Shown in pieces: positions 18,644 to 28,215 of a stretch of DNA of 64,000 nt. A program made the translations under genes and the position numbers. The DNA is from Phenylobacterium sp. GTDB taxonomy: Bacteria; Pseudomonadota; Alphaproteobacteria; Caulobacterales; Caulobacteraceae. Position 1 is the stretch's first letter, and each line of letters opens with the position of its first letter. Where the stretch lies: contig NZ_JAUYAW010000041.1 of the NCBI RefSeq assembly GCF_030693405.1, forward strand, positions 1-64,000, given 5' to 3'. The notes beneath the pieces are model-generated. The model had not been told where the DNA came from, made no database searches, and saw nothing but the letters and a program-made list of their open reading frames with translations.

Positions 18644-18891
18644 GCCGCTACATCCCTAATTGTCTCCACCCAAATCGCCGGTGAAACAGGCCCGAATCCC
18701 GACACCGGGAGATCAGCCAAGCCGGCAGGCGCCGCGTTGCGACGGGCGCTCCCAGGTCCGGGCGGATGACGGGGATAATTTACGTCTTCAACACGGAACC
18801 TTGGGCGCAACGCCCGATCCCGAGATGAGGCTCACGCAGCCGCACGTCCTGAAGGTCAAGCCCTGGACGCGGCGCAAGACGGTTACCGAAT

Positions 18892-19758
18892 ATGAGAGAT
18901 TTCAAGGGCATGAAGCGTCAGCGCGGGCGCAATCGCGGAGGTGGCGGGAATAAGCCCCAGCAGCACAACGCGAACCGCGCCTTCGATTCGAACGGGCCCG
19001 ACGGCGTCAAGGTGCGGGGCAACGCCCAGCACGTCTTCGAAAAGTACCAGCAGCTGGCCCGCGACGCGACGTCGTCCAGCGACCGGGTGCTGGCGGAGAA
19101 CTACCTCCAGCACGCCGAACACTATTTCCGCCTGCTGCGGGCCATGCAGCCCCAGCGTTCGCCCAGCGAGATCCTCGGCCGCGACCAGGTGACGTCGGGC
19201 CTCGACATCGATTTCGAGGACGAGAGCGGCCAGGGCCTGCCCTACGCCTCTGACCCGCCCGAAGGCGACACCGAGTCCGAAGGCGAAGGCCGCAATGGCC
19301 GCGACCGCGACGAAGGTCGCCGGGATGAGCCCCGCCGCGACGACTCGCGCCGGGACGAAGGTCGCCGGGATGAAGGCCGCCGGGACGAGCCTCGCCGTGA
19401 TGAGGCCCGTCGCGACGAAAACCGCCCGCCCCGCCGCGACCGCTGGCGTGAACGCGACGAGCGTCGGGAACGCGCCGAGCGGGAACCGCGGACCGAACGC
19501 GATCCCATGGCGGTGGTCGAGCCGCAGGCCACGCCTTTGGGCGCGCCCGCCTCGACCCCGGCGCCGGACGGTCCCATGCTGCGGGACGCCGAGGGCGGCG
19601 CCAGCGAAGCCCCAGCCTTCCTGCAGGCCCGCAGTCCTGAGCCCCCCAAGGCCGAGGGCGAAGAGCCCGCCCGCAAGCCCCGCCGTCGCCGCGCCCCGCG
19701 CAGCTTCGAGGGCGGCGAAGGCGCCGCGCCGCCGGCCAATGAGACCGAAGAGGCCTGA
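18892..19758 (+). CDS. DUF4167 domain protein with RRDE-repeat tail
   Basis: Alphaproteobacterial DUF4167 protein of 288 residues. The N-terminus is basic and Gly/Asn-rich (MRDFKGMKRQRGRNRG), followed by the conserved domain (about 38-103: KVRGNAQHVFEKYQQLARDA...AEHYFRLLRAMQP). From about 120 onward it is disordered and highly charged, including seven RRD(E/D)x pentapeptides at 143-177. The composition suggests nucleic-acid binding or condensate formation, which is inference. ATG 18892 is used; Met7 (18910) is an alternative. A 248-base leader with no gene lies upstream, and a strong terminator follows. Confidence 0.87.
   Translation: MRDFKGMKRQRGRNRGGGGNKPQQHNANRAFDSNGPDGVKVRGNAQHVFEKYQQLARDATSSSDRVLAENYLQHAEHYFRLLRAMQPQRSPSEILGRDQVTSGLDIDFEDESGQGLPYASDPPEGDTESEGEGRNGRDRDEGRRDEPRRDDSRRDEGRRDEGRRDEPRRDEARRDENRPPRRDRWRERDERRERAEREPRTERDPMAVVEPQATPLGAPASTPAPDGPMLRDAEGGASEAPAFLQARSPEPPKAEGEEPARKPRRRRAPRSFEGGEGAAPPANETEEA
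19318..19422 (+). repeat. Seven 15-bp tandem units encoding RRD(E/D)x
   Basis: In-frame degenerate 15-bp repeats (consensus about CGCCGGGACGAGSSY) encode seven consecutive pentapeptides RRDEP, RRDDS, RRDEG, RRDEG, RRDEP, RRDEA, RRDEN. Unit boundaries keep the frame, so copy number could vary between strains without breaking the gene. Confidence 0.85.
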
Positions 19759-19776
19759 TCGCCTCTGGACCAAAGC

Positions 19777-19814
19777 AAGACCCCCGGAAGCCAGGCTTCC
19801 GGGGGTCTTTTCGT
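19777..19814 (+). terminator. Rho-independent terminator after DUF4167 gene
   Basis: A perfect 14-bp stem, AAGACCCCCGGAAG (19777-19790) with CTTCCGGGGGTCTT (19796-19809), loop CCAGG, followed by TTCGTT on the plus strand. The A/T ends make it usable in both directions, and it sits between the DUF4167 gene and the convergent TonB receptor gene. Confidence 0.9.
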
Positions 19815-19849
19815 TCGGGCTGTGACCTCAGGCTTTTAGCCCCAGGCTT

Positions 19850-21901
19850 TTAGAAGGTGTAGCCCACACCGAGCCGGAAGCTGCGCCCAGGCAGGGGCGC
19901 CAGGTCCTTGAGGAACGAGGCGTGCTCGCGGGCCTCGGTGTCGTTCAGATTGCGCCCTTCCAGGAAGACCTTGAAGCCGTCAGTGGGGCGGACCACCACC
20001 GAGGCGTTGATCATCCGGTAGCTGTCGGTGGGCAATTCGCCCTGCGCCACCCGGGTCTGCTCACCCACCTGACGCAGCTCAAGCTTGCCCGTCCACCAGC
20101 CGGTGGCGAAGATCGCCCGACCGGTCGCCGACCAGGGCGGGATCCGGGCCGGGGCGCCCAGATCGGTGTCGCCGCGCACATAGTCAGCTGCGCCTTCCAG
20201 GGTGAAGCTCCGATCGCCGTCCTGCCAGAGGCGATAGGCGACCTCGGCCTCGCCGCCCCAGAACTCGGCGTCGGTCTGCTGGTAGGTGAAGATGCCCAGC
20301 TCGCTCTCGGCGTCCTCGGCGCCGGTGGGCCGCAGATCGATGAAGCCCTCATAGCGCACGGCGAAGGCGTGGAGATCGGCGTCCCAGGGACCGCCGTCAT
20401 AGTGCAGGGTCGCGTCGAGGGCGTAGGAGACCTCGGAGTCCAGGTTCGGGTTCCCGACCTCATAGGCGCGCGTGGCGATATGGGCGCCGTCGGCGAACAG
20501 CTCGGCCTCCGTGGGGGCGCGGGCGGTGCGCGAGAGGCTGAAACCGGCGTACCAGCCGGCCGCCGGTCGCGCGAAGGCGCCGAAGCTGGCCGACACATTG
20601 TCGAACTCGGCCTTGACCGCGGCGGTCTCCAGGGAGCGCCGGTCGAACCGCAGCCCGCCCTCGACGCCCCAGCCGCCGCGGTCGAGACGCTGAAGGGTGA
20701 AGATGCCGGCCTCGTTGATCTCGACCGCCGGCACATAGGCCTCATCGCCCAGGGCGTCGAAGTCCCGCGTCAGGGCCTGCAGGCCAACCGCGCCCTGCCA
20801 GCCATTGCGCTCGGCCTGGACCAGCTCCAGCCGTCCCTCCCAGCCCTCGGACAGGAACCGGGTGGCCGGGGCGCCGTCTTCGATCTCCACATGCTCGTAG
20901 TCGGCATAGCCACCGGAGACGCGCAGGCGCTCGAACGGGCCAAGGGCCAGATTCATGCCGCCACGCAGGTCATAGCGGGTCTGCTTCAGGTCGATGCGGA
21001 CGCCTTCCTCTTCGCCGTGGTCGTCCTCATCCTCATGGTCGTCGTGGTCATCATGATCGTCGTCATGGCCATGCTCGTGGGCATGCCCCGGCACCCCGTA
21101 GCGGCTGTCAGTCTGCTTTACGGCCAGACCCAGGAAGCCGCGCTCGCCCACATAAGACACGCCCGCCCCATAGGATTCGATGGTGACGGCGGTGTTCTCC
21201 ACATGACCCGACTGCGGACCAAGGTACTCTTCGCCCTCGGCGACCAGCTGGCGACGGGACTCCGCCCCGGTCGGCACATCATAGTCCTCGGTCTGGCGGC
21301 GCAGGGCGTCGAGGCTGAACACCCACGGGCCGGTCCCGGCCTTCAGGGCGCCCGACGCCATCTCCCCGGTGTCGACGCTGGAAATGGCGCCGAAAACCCG
21401 GCCCTTGATCCCGTCCACAGGGGCCTCAGCGATCCGATCGTCGATCACATTTACCACGCCGCCGATGGCCGAGCCGCCATAGGCCAGAGCCGCCGGCCCG
21501 CGCAGCACCTCGATCCGGCGCGCTTCCTGCGGGTCGACGGCCACCTGGTGGTCCGGGGACAGGGCGCTGGCGTCGACCATGCCGACGCCGTTGGTGAGAA
21601 CCAGAACCCGCGGTCCGGCCAGACCCCGGATCACCGGCCGGCTGGCGCCCGGACCAAAGAAGCTGGAGCGCACGCCGGGCAGATCGCTGAGCGCCTCGCC
21701 CAGGCCCCCGGCGTTGGCGGTGTCCAGATCGTCTCGGTTGAGGACGTCGACGCTGGTCGTCACCGAGTCGAGGGAGACCACAAAGGGCGCGGCCGTCACC
21801 ACCACCTCAGAGATCTCATTTCCGCGGCCCGAGGTCTGGCCCAGGGCCGGACCCGCTGCGACCAGAAGGCCGGCGGAGGCGAGAAGGAGAGATTTGCGCA
21901 T
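19850..21901 (-). CDS. TonB-dependent receptor with His-rich loop, ZnuD-like
   Basis: Outer-membrane, TonB-gated receptor of 683 residues. Order: signal peptide (1-22, KSLLLASAGLLVAAGPALG), TonB box SEVVVTA (about 31-37), plug with SRPVIRGLAGPRVLVLTNG and RIEVLRGPAALAYGG, then a beta barrel ending in aromatic F. An extracellular loop around residues 273-300 carries eight His interspersed with Asp/Glu, as in zinc piracy receptor ZnuD. With the divergent zur gene and a Zur-type box 34 bases upstream, zinc uptake is the best call. ATG 21901 starts the signal peptide. Confidence 0.9.
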   Translation of the reverse strand: MRKSLLLASAGLLVAAGPALGQTSGRGNEISEVVVTAAPFVVSLDSVTTSVDVLNRDDLDTANAGGLGEALSDLPGVRSSFFGPGASRPVIRGLAGPRVLVLTNGVGMVDASALSPDHQVAVDPQEARRIEVLRGPAALAYGGSAIGGVVNVIDDRIAEAPVDGIKGRVFGAISSVDTGEMASGALKAGTGPWVFSLDALRRQTEDYDVPTGAESRRQLVAEGEEYLGPQSGHVENTAVTIESYGAGVSYVGERGFLGLAVKQTDSRYGVPGHAHEHGHDDDHDDHDDHEDEDDHGEEEGVRIDLKQTRYDLRGGMNLALGPFERLRVSGGYADYEHVEIEDGAPATRFLSEGWEGRLELVQAERNGWQGAVGLQALTRDFDALGDEAYVPAVEINEAGIFTLQRLDRGGWGVEGGLRFDRRSLETAAVKAEFDNVSASFGAFARPAAGWYAGFSLSRTARAPTEAELFADGAHIATRAYEVGNPNLDSEVSYALDATLHYDGGPWDADLHAFAVRYEGFIDLRPTGAEDAESELGIFTYQQTDAEFWGGEAEVAYRLWQDGDRSFTLEGAADYVRGDTDLGAPARIPPWSATGRAIFATGWWTGKLELRQVGEQTRVAQGELPTDSYRMINASVVVRPTDGFKVFLEGRNLNDTEAREHASFLKDLAPLPGRSFRLGVGYTF

Positions 21902-21934
21902 GGGGTCGACCTGTTCTGGAAACGGAACCAATGC

Positions 21935-21952
21935 GTTATGAAATAACATAAC
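21935..21952. promoter_or_regulatory. Zur-type operator between zur and the TonB receptor
   Basis: GTTATG (21935-21940), AAATAA, CATAAC (21947-21952) forms an 18-bp interrupted palindrome that agrees with the alphaproteobacterial Zur box pattern (GTTATG-N6-CATAAC). It is 34 bases before the receptor start and 51 before zur, so it could control both. Confidence 0.75.
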
Positions 21953-22002
21953 CCGTCGTCAAGCTGGTTGCGCGGAATTTGCGGAATGATTAGCTGCTGT
22001 GC

Positions 22003-22488
22003 ATGGGAGTCGATTGCCACCACACCGAAAGTGCGCAGCCTGGTCTGGAGGGCGCAGCCCTGGCGAGCGCCGTGGCGGCCGCCGAGACCAAGTGCGAGCG
22101 CACGCGGGAACGGTTGACCCCCCCGCGGCGGCGCGTCCTGGAACTGCTGCTGGAGGCCGACGGGCCGATGAAGGCCTACGACCTGATCGCCGCCTACGGG
22201 CAGGACGGGGAGCCGGCCAAGCCGCCGACGGTCTATCGCGCCCTGGAATTCCTTGAGCGCCTGGGCTTCGCCCACCGCATCGAGAGCCTGAACGCCTATG
22301 TCCCCTGCCGGATGGAGGGGACCAGTCACCGGGCGGCCTTCCTGATCTGCGAATGCTGCGGCACGGCCGAGGAATTCGAGCCCGACTTCGCCCCGCAGTT
22401 CGCCGCCGCCGAGGCCGCGGGCTACGCCGTGCGCACGGTGACTCTGGAGGCCCGCGGCCTCTGCCCGGCCTGCAAGGGCGGGGCCTGA
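22003..22488 (+). CDS. zur: Zur, zinc-responsive Fur-family repressor
   Basis: Fur-family metalloregulator of 161 residues. The winged helix (LTPPRRRVLELLLEADGPMKAYDLIAAYG...KPPTVYRALEFLERLGFAHRIES) is closer to Zur than Fur in the KAYDLI segment, and structural zinc Cys pairs are present at 116/119 and 154/157. The context, divergent from a His-rich TonB receptor with a Zur-type box between, supports zinc. An unusual N-terminal tail holds Cys5-His6-His7. Zur with zinc represses uptake genes; autoregulation is likely from the box position. Confidence 0.9.
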   Translation: MGVDCHHTESAQPGLEGAALASAVAAAETKCERTRERLTPPRRRVLELLLEADGPMKAYDLIAAYGQDGEPAKPPTVYRALEFLERLGFAHRIESLNAYVPCRMEGTSHRAAFLICECCGTAEEFEPDFAPQFAAAEAAGYAVRTVTLEARGLCPACKGGA

Positions 22489-22540
22489 ACCCGGCCGCCC
22501 CGTGCGGGCGCTGCGCCGCTCGCCCAGTCCGAACAGCCCC

Positions 22541-22972
22541 ATGCCCCTGCTGAAGATCAATGAGACCCTGGCCATAGAGGAGGACGAGATCTCGCTGCGT
22601 TTCGTCCGCGCCTCGGGCCCGGGGGGACAGAACATCAACAAGGTCTCCACCGCCGTGGAGCTGCGCTTCGACGTCTGGAACTCCCCCACCCTGCCGGAAC
22701 CGGTCCGCGCCCGGCTGGCCCGGCTGGCGGGACGGCGGCTGACCCAGGAAGGGGTGCTGGTCCTGCTGGCCGAGAGGTTCCGCACCCAGGAGCGCAATCG
22801 GGCTGACGCTCACGATCGCCTCATCGAGCTGATCCGCAAGGCGGCCGAACCGCCGCCGCCGCCCCGGAAGAAGACGCGCCCCACCCTCGCCTCCAAGAAG
22901 CGCCGGTTGGAGAGCAAGACCCGGCGGGGCGCAGTCAAGGCCGCACGAGGACGTCCTGGGGGCGACGACTAG
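22541..22972 (+). CDS. arfB: ArfB (YaeJ), peptidyl-tRNA hydrolase for stalled ribosomes
   Basis: Ribosome-rescue factor of 143 residues. The GGQ motif at 28-30 (SGPGGQNINKVSTAVELRFDV) hydrolyses peptidyl-tRNA on ribosomes stalled at the end of truncated mRNAs; the Arg/Lys-rich C-terminal tail (about 107-140) is the part that enters the empty mRNA channel. It is a close relative of RF1 but lacks the codon-recognition domain. ATG 22541 follows zur by 52 bases. Confidence 0.94.
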   Translation: MPLLKINETLAIEEDEISLRFVRASGPGGQNINKVSTAVELRFDVWNSPTLPEPVRARLARLAGRRLTQEGVLVLLAERFRTQERNRADAHDRLIELIRKAAEPPPPPRKKTRPTLASKKRRLESKTRRGAVKAARGRPGGDD

Positions 22973-23040
22973 GCGCGGCCTGCGGCCCCGTGACGCATCA
23001 AGTGTTGGCTTCTGTCACAGTCCTTAATTATGGTCGCCCC

Positions 23041-23574
23041 ATGTCCAAGCTCCGTCTTCTGGCGATCTCCGCCACGCTCGCCCTGGCTACGGCCTGCGCG
23101 CCCACCATGGGTCCGCCGCCCCCTCCGCCCGGTATGGGGGCGCCTTCGCCCACGGTCTTCCGGCAGGAGGACTTCTCCTGGTCGGCCGTTCCTGGCCGAA
23201 ACACCATTGATGGCCGGCTGACCTATCGCCAGGGCGCGACCCGCTTCACCTGCTCAGGCGCCGGCGTGGTGCTGACGCCGGAGACGCCCTGGACCCGTCG
23301 GCGGATGACCATCCTCTATTCGTCGCCGGAAGCCGCCGCCTTGCCGGCGGACGAGGTGCGCGCCCGTACCCCTTCGGCGCCCAATGACGACTACTCCTCC
23401 TTCGTGCGCCGCAGCACCTGCGACGCCGCCGACCGCTTCACCTTCTCCAACCTGCCCGACGGCGCCTGGTTCGTGATCACGGTGGCGCGGCCCTCGGCTG
23501 GCGCCGGTGAGAGCGTGGCCATCATGCGCCGCGTCGTCACCCGCGGCGGCCGGATCAGCCCCATCGACCTCTAG
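23041..23574 (+). CDS. Putative lipoprotein
   Basis: A 177-residue exported protein with signal sequence and lipobox LATAC (Cys19), then a Pro/Gly/Met linker and a folded domain of beta character containing two Cys (FTCSG, RSTCD) that may form a disulfide. I do not recognise the family. ATG 23041 gives the proper signal peptide. A terminator-like hairpin follows the stop. Confidence 0.75.
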   Translation: MSKLRLLAISATLALATACAPTMGPPPPPPGMGAPSPTVFRQEDFSWSAVPGRNTIDGRLTYRQGATRFTCSGAGVVLTPETPWTRRRMTILYSSPEAAALPADEVRARTPSAPNDDYSSFVRRSTCDAADRFTFSNLPDGAWFVITVARPSAGAGESVAIMRRVVTRGGRISPIDL

Positions 23575-23604
23575 GCGCGCTGACGCAAGCGTGAGACGCC
23601 TTTT

Positions 23605-23643
23605 CGCCCGTCGCCGGAACCCGGCGGCGGGCGTCGTCCTTTC
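23605..23643 (+). terminator. Terminator-like hairpin after lipoprotein gene
   Basis: CGCCCG-T-CGCCGG (23605-23617), loop AAC, CCGGCG-G-CGGGCG (23621-23633): a 13-bp stem with one T-G wobble, followed by TCGTCCTTT on the plus strand. Confidence 0.7.
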
Positions 23644-23649
23644 AGGACC

Positions 23650-24030
23650 ATGGCCTCGCTTCCCAAAACCCCCGCCGCCGCCCGCCCGACCATCTATGCG
23701 CTGGGGCTGGCGAGCCTCGCTATCGGCCTGATCAAGACGGCGCGACCGGCCGCAATCGCTGGTCGCACCGGCTTGGGGGAAGCCTCCATGGTCAGGACCC
23801 TTGGCCTTCGGGAGATGTCCGCCGGCGCCGGCCTGCTGCTGGACGGGGGCGACAAGCGCTGGCTGGCCGCCCATGGCCTGAACATCGCCGGCCAGGTCGC
23901 AGTCCTGCTCAAGGCCCGGCCGTCGACCCGGCGGGAGTGGCAGGGCCTGGCGGTGTTCTACGGCGTACTTCTGGGCCTGACCCTGGCGGACGTCTACGCG
24001 GCCCGGCGCCTCCAGCAGGCCGACAGCTGA
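23650..24030 (+). CDS. Small membrane protein
   Basis: A 126-residue protein with about three hydrophobic segments (16-30, 70-90, 97-116) and the segment MVRTLGLREMSAGAGLLL, a motif shared with uncharacterised membrane domains sometimes fused to cyclase/dehydrase (START-like) domains. The function is unknown. It lies 75 bases after the lipoprotein gene but behind a hairpin, and converges on clpB. Confidence 0.68.
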   Translation: MASLPKTPAAARPTIYALGLASLAIGLIKTARPAAIAGRTGLGEASMVRTLGLREMSAGAGLLLDGGDKRWLAAHGLNIAGQVAVLLKARPSTRREWQGLAVFYGVLLGLTLADVYAARRLQQADS

Positions 24031-24034
24031 CAGC

Positions 24035-24065
24035 AAAACGCCCTCCCTGCGGGGCAGGAAGGGCG
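24035..24065 (-). terminator. Terminator of clpB
   Basis: On the minus strand CGCCCTTCCTGC, loop CCC, GCAGGGAGGGCG (24065 to 24039; one mismatched position) is followed by TTTTGCTG. It lies 44 bases beyond the clpB stop. Confidence 0.8.
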
Positions 24066-24108
24066 CTCTGTCTGCGGCAGGCTAGTCCCTCGTCAGTGGA
24101 CTCCCTCG

Positions 24109-26691
<2,583 letters not shown>

Positions 26692-26870
26692 GGCATCCCC
26701 TCGTTAGGCGGATTGACCGGGCCTGCCTTTGAGCAAGCGCAAGCCCTCGTCGGCTCCAGAGATAGGTGTGGCCAATGAGCCACACAAGCGGGGCGAACCG
26801 GCTTTCTGCAACCCCCCTCCCCCGCTCGGCGACGCAACAAAACCGGCGTTCACCCCTTCCCCAGCCAAGT

Positions 26871-26889
26871 CCGGGCGCATCGCGCCCGG
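26871..26889 (+). promoter_or_regulatory. Hairpin in the leader of the FadL-type gene
   Basis: CCGGGCGC (26871-26878), loop ATC, GCGCCCGG (26882-26889): a perfect 8-bp GC stem ending 30 bases before the start codon. No T-tract follows, so it may be a leader structure rather than a terminator. Confidence 0.4.
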
Positions 26890-26919
26890 GAAACCCCCTT
26901 GTTTGCGTGGAGTCCCATC

Positions 26920-28203
26920 ATGAAAAAGGCCCTTGTCCTGGCGCTCGCGGGCGCGACGAGCCTGACCGCCGTCCCCGCCCTCGCCGGCGGCTTCTACCTG
27001 CAGGAACAGTCGGTGCGGGGCGCGGGCCGCGCCTTTACCGGCGAGGTCGCTGACACGGGCGTCTCGTCCCTGTGGTGGAACCCTGCAGCCATCGCCCGGT
27101 CCCCCCGGGAGGTCTATGTGGGCGCCCACGCCGTGTTTGTGGACGCCCAGGTGGTCAATGACGGCTCGACCATCACCTATCCCGGCGGCGTGACCGTGCC
27201 GGTGCAGGGCGAGCCCCGCGCCTTCAACCCCATTCAGAACGGCGTCATCCCCAACTTCGCCATCGCCACCCCGGTGGGCGATCGCTTCGCGCTCGGCCTG
27301 TCGGTGGCCGCCCCCTACAACTTCACCACCGAGTATCGGGACAACGCCTGGGCCCGCTATGACGGCCTGGAGTCGGGGCTGACCACGGCCGACATGCAGC
27401 TGACCGGCGCCATGCAGGTCACCGACTGGCTCGACCTGGGCGCCGGCGTCAGCGCCCAGTACACCGAGGCGACCCTGTCCACCGCCTATCCCAACCTCGC
27501 GCCGGGCGCGCCGGACGGCGTCTCGCAACTGAAGGGGAACGGCTGGGACTTCGGCTGGACCGTCGGCGCCCAGGCGCGTTTCAACGCCCTGACCTTCGGG
27601 GCCAGCTATCGCAGCGCCATCGAGCATGACCTGGAGGGCGATGTCCGGGTGGTCGGCCTCGCCGGTCCGCTCGCGCCGTTCAACACCGACACGGCCGGCT
27701 CGGCGGCCTTCTCGACCCCGTGGATCGCCACCTTCGGCGCCCGCTGGCAAGCCACCGAGCGCCTGGCCCTGAACGCCCAGGTCAACCGGATCGGCTGGAG
27801 CGAGTTCGACGCCATCGAGGTCACCTCGGCGAGCGTCAACCAGACCCTGCCCCAGCGCTACAAGGACGTGACCAGCGGCGGCGTGGGTGTTGACTACATA
27901 GTCAATCCCGCCCTGACCCTGCGGGCCGGGGCGCAATTCGATCCCACCCCGACGCCCGATGACCTGCGCACCGCCCGGGTGCCGGACGGCGACCGCTGGC
28001 TCTATGGCGTCGGCGCCACAGCCCGGCTGACCGACAGCCTGCAGATGGACGCCGCGCTGGCCTACATCAGCTTCGACGAGAGCCGGATCAATCACGACAC
28101 CACCTTCTATGAAGGCACGCCGGCCCAGACCGTCACCCGCCTGCGCGGCGACGTGAACGGCGAAGGCGCCATCCTGTCGCTGGGTCTACGCAAGACGTTC
28201 TGA
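26920..28203 (+). CDS. FadL/OmpP1-type outer-membrane transporter
   Basis: Outer-membrane beta-barrel of 427 residues for hydrophobic substrates such as long-chain fatty acids or aromatics. A signal peptide (1-21, ending PALA-GG) is followed by the family hallmark GFYLQEQSVRGAGRAFTGEVADTGVSSLWWNPAAI, the N-terminal hatch that plugs the barrel, and the protein ends in the outer-membrane signature RKTF. ATG 26920 gives the signal peptide MKKALVLALAGA. The substrate is not readable from sequence. Convergent with the S9 peptidase, 12 bases apart. Confidence 0.92.
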   Translation: MKKALVLALAGATSLTAVPALAGGFYLQEQSVRGAGRAFTGEVADTGVSSLWWNPAAIARSPREVYVGAHAVFVDAQVVNDGSTITYPGGVTVPVQGEPRAFNPIQNGVIPNFAIATPVGDRFALGLSVAAPYNFTTEYRDNAWARYDGLESGLTTADMQLTGAMQVTDWLDLGAGVSAQYTEATLSTAYPNLAPGAPDGVSQLKGNGWDFGWTVGAQARFNALTFGASYRSAIEHDLEGDVRVVGLAGPLAPFNTDTAGSAAFSTPWIATFGARWQATERLALNAQVNRIGWSEFDAIEVTSASVNQTLPQRYKDVTSGGVGVDYIVNPALTLRAGAQFDPTPTPDDLRTARVPDGDRWLYGVGATARLTDSLQMDAALAYISFDESRINHDTTFYEGTPAQTVTRLRGDVNGEGAILSLGLRKTF

Positions 28204-28215
28204 GTGCGTCAGGCC

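Noticed and set aside
19318-19422. Possible CRISPR-like array
   Set aside because: The 15-bp units are in-frame codons for RRD(E/D)x without spacers.
19922-21946. A 674-codon open frame opposite the TonB receptor
   Set aside because: High G+C leaves antisense frames open; the receptor strand has signal peptide, plug and barrel, while this frame has no recognisable domain.
26692-26919. Sigma-32 promoter for clpB
   Set aside because: CTTG-type hexamers occur on the minus strand but no properly spaced CCCCAT-like element was found.
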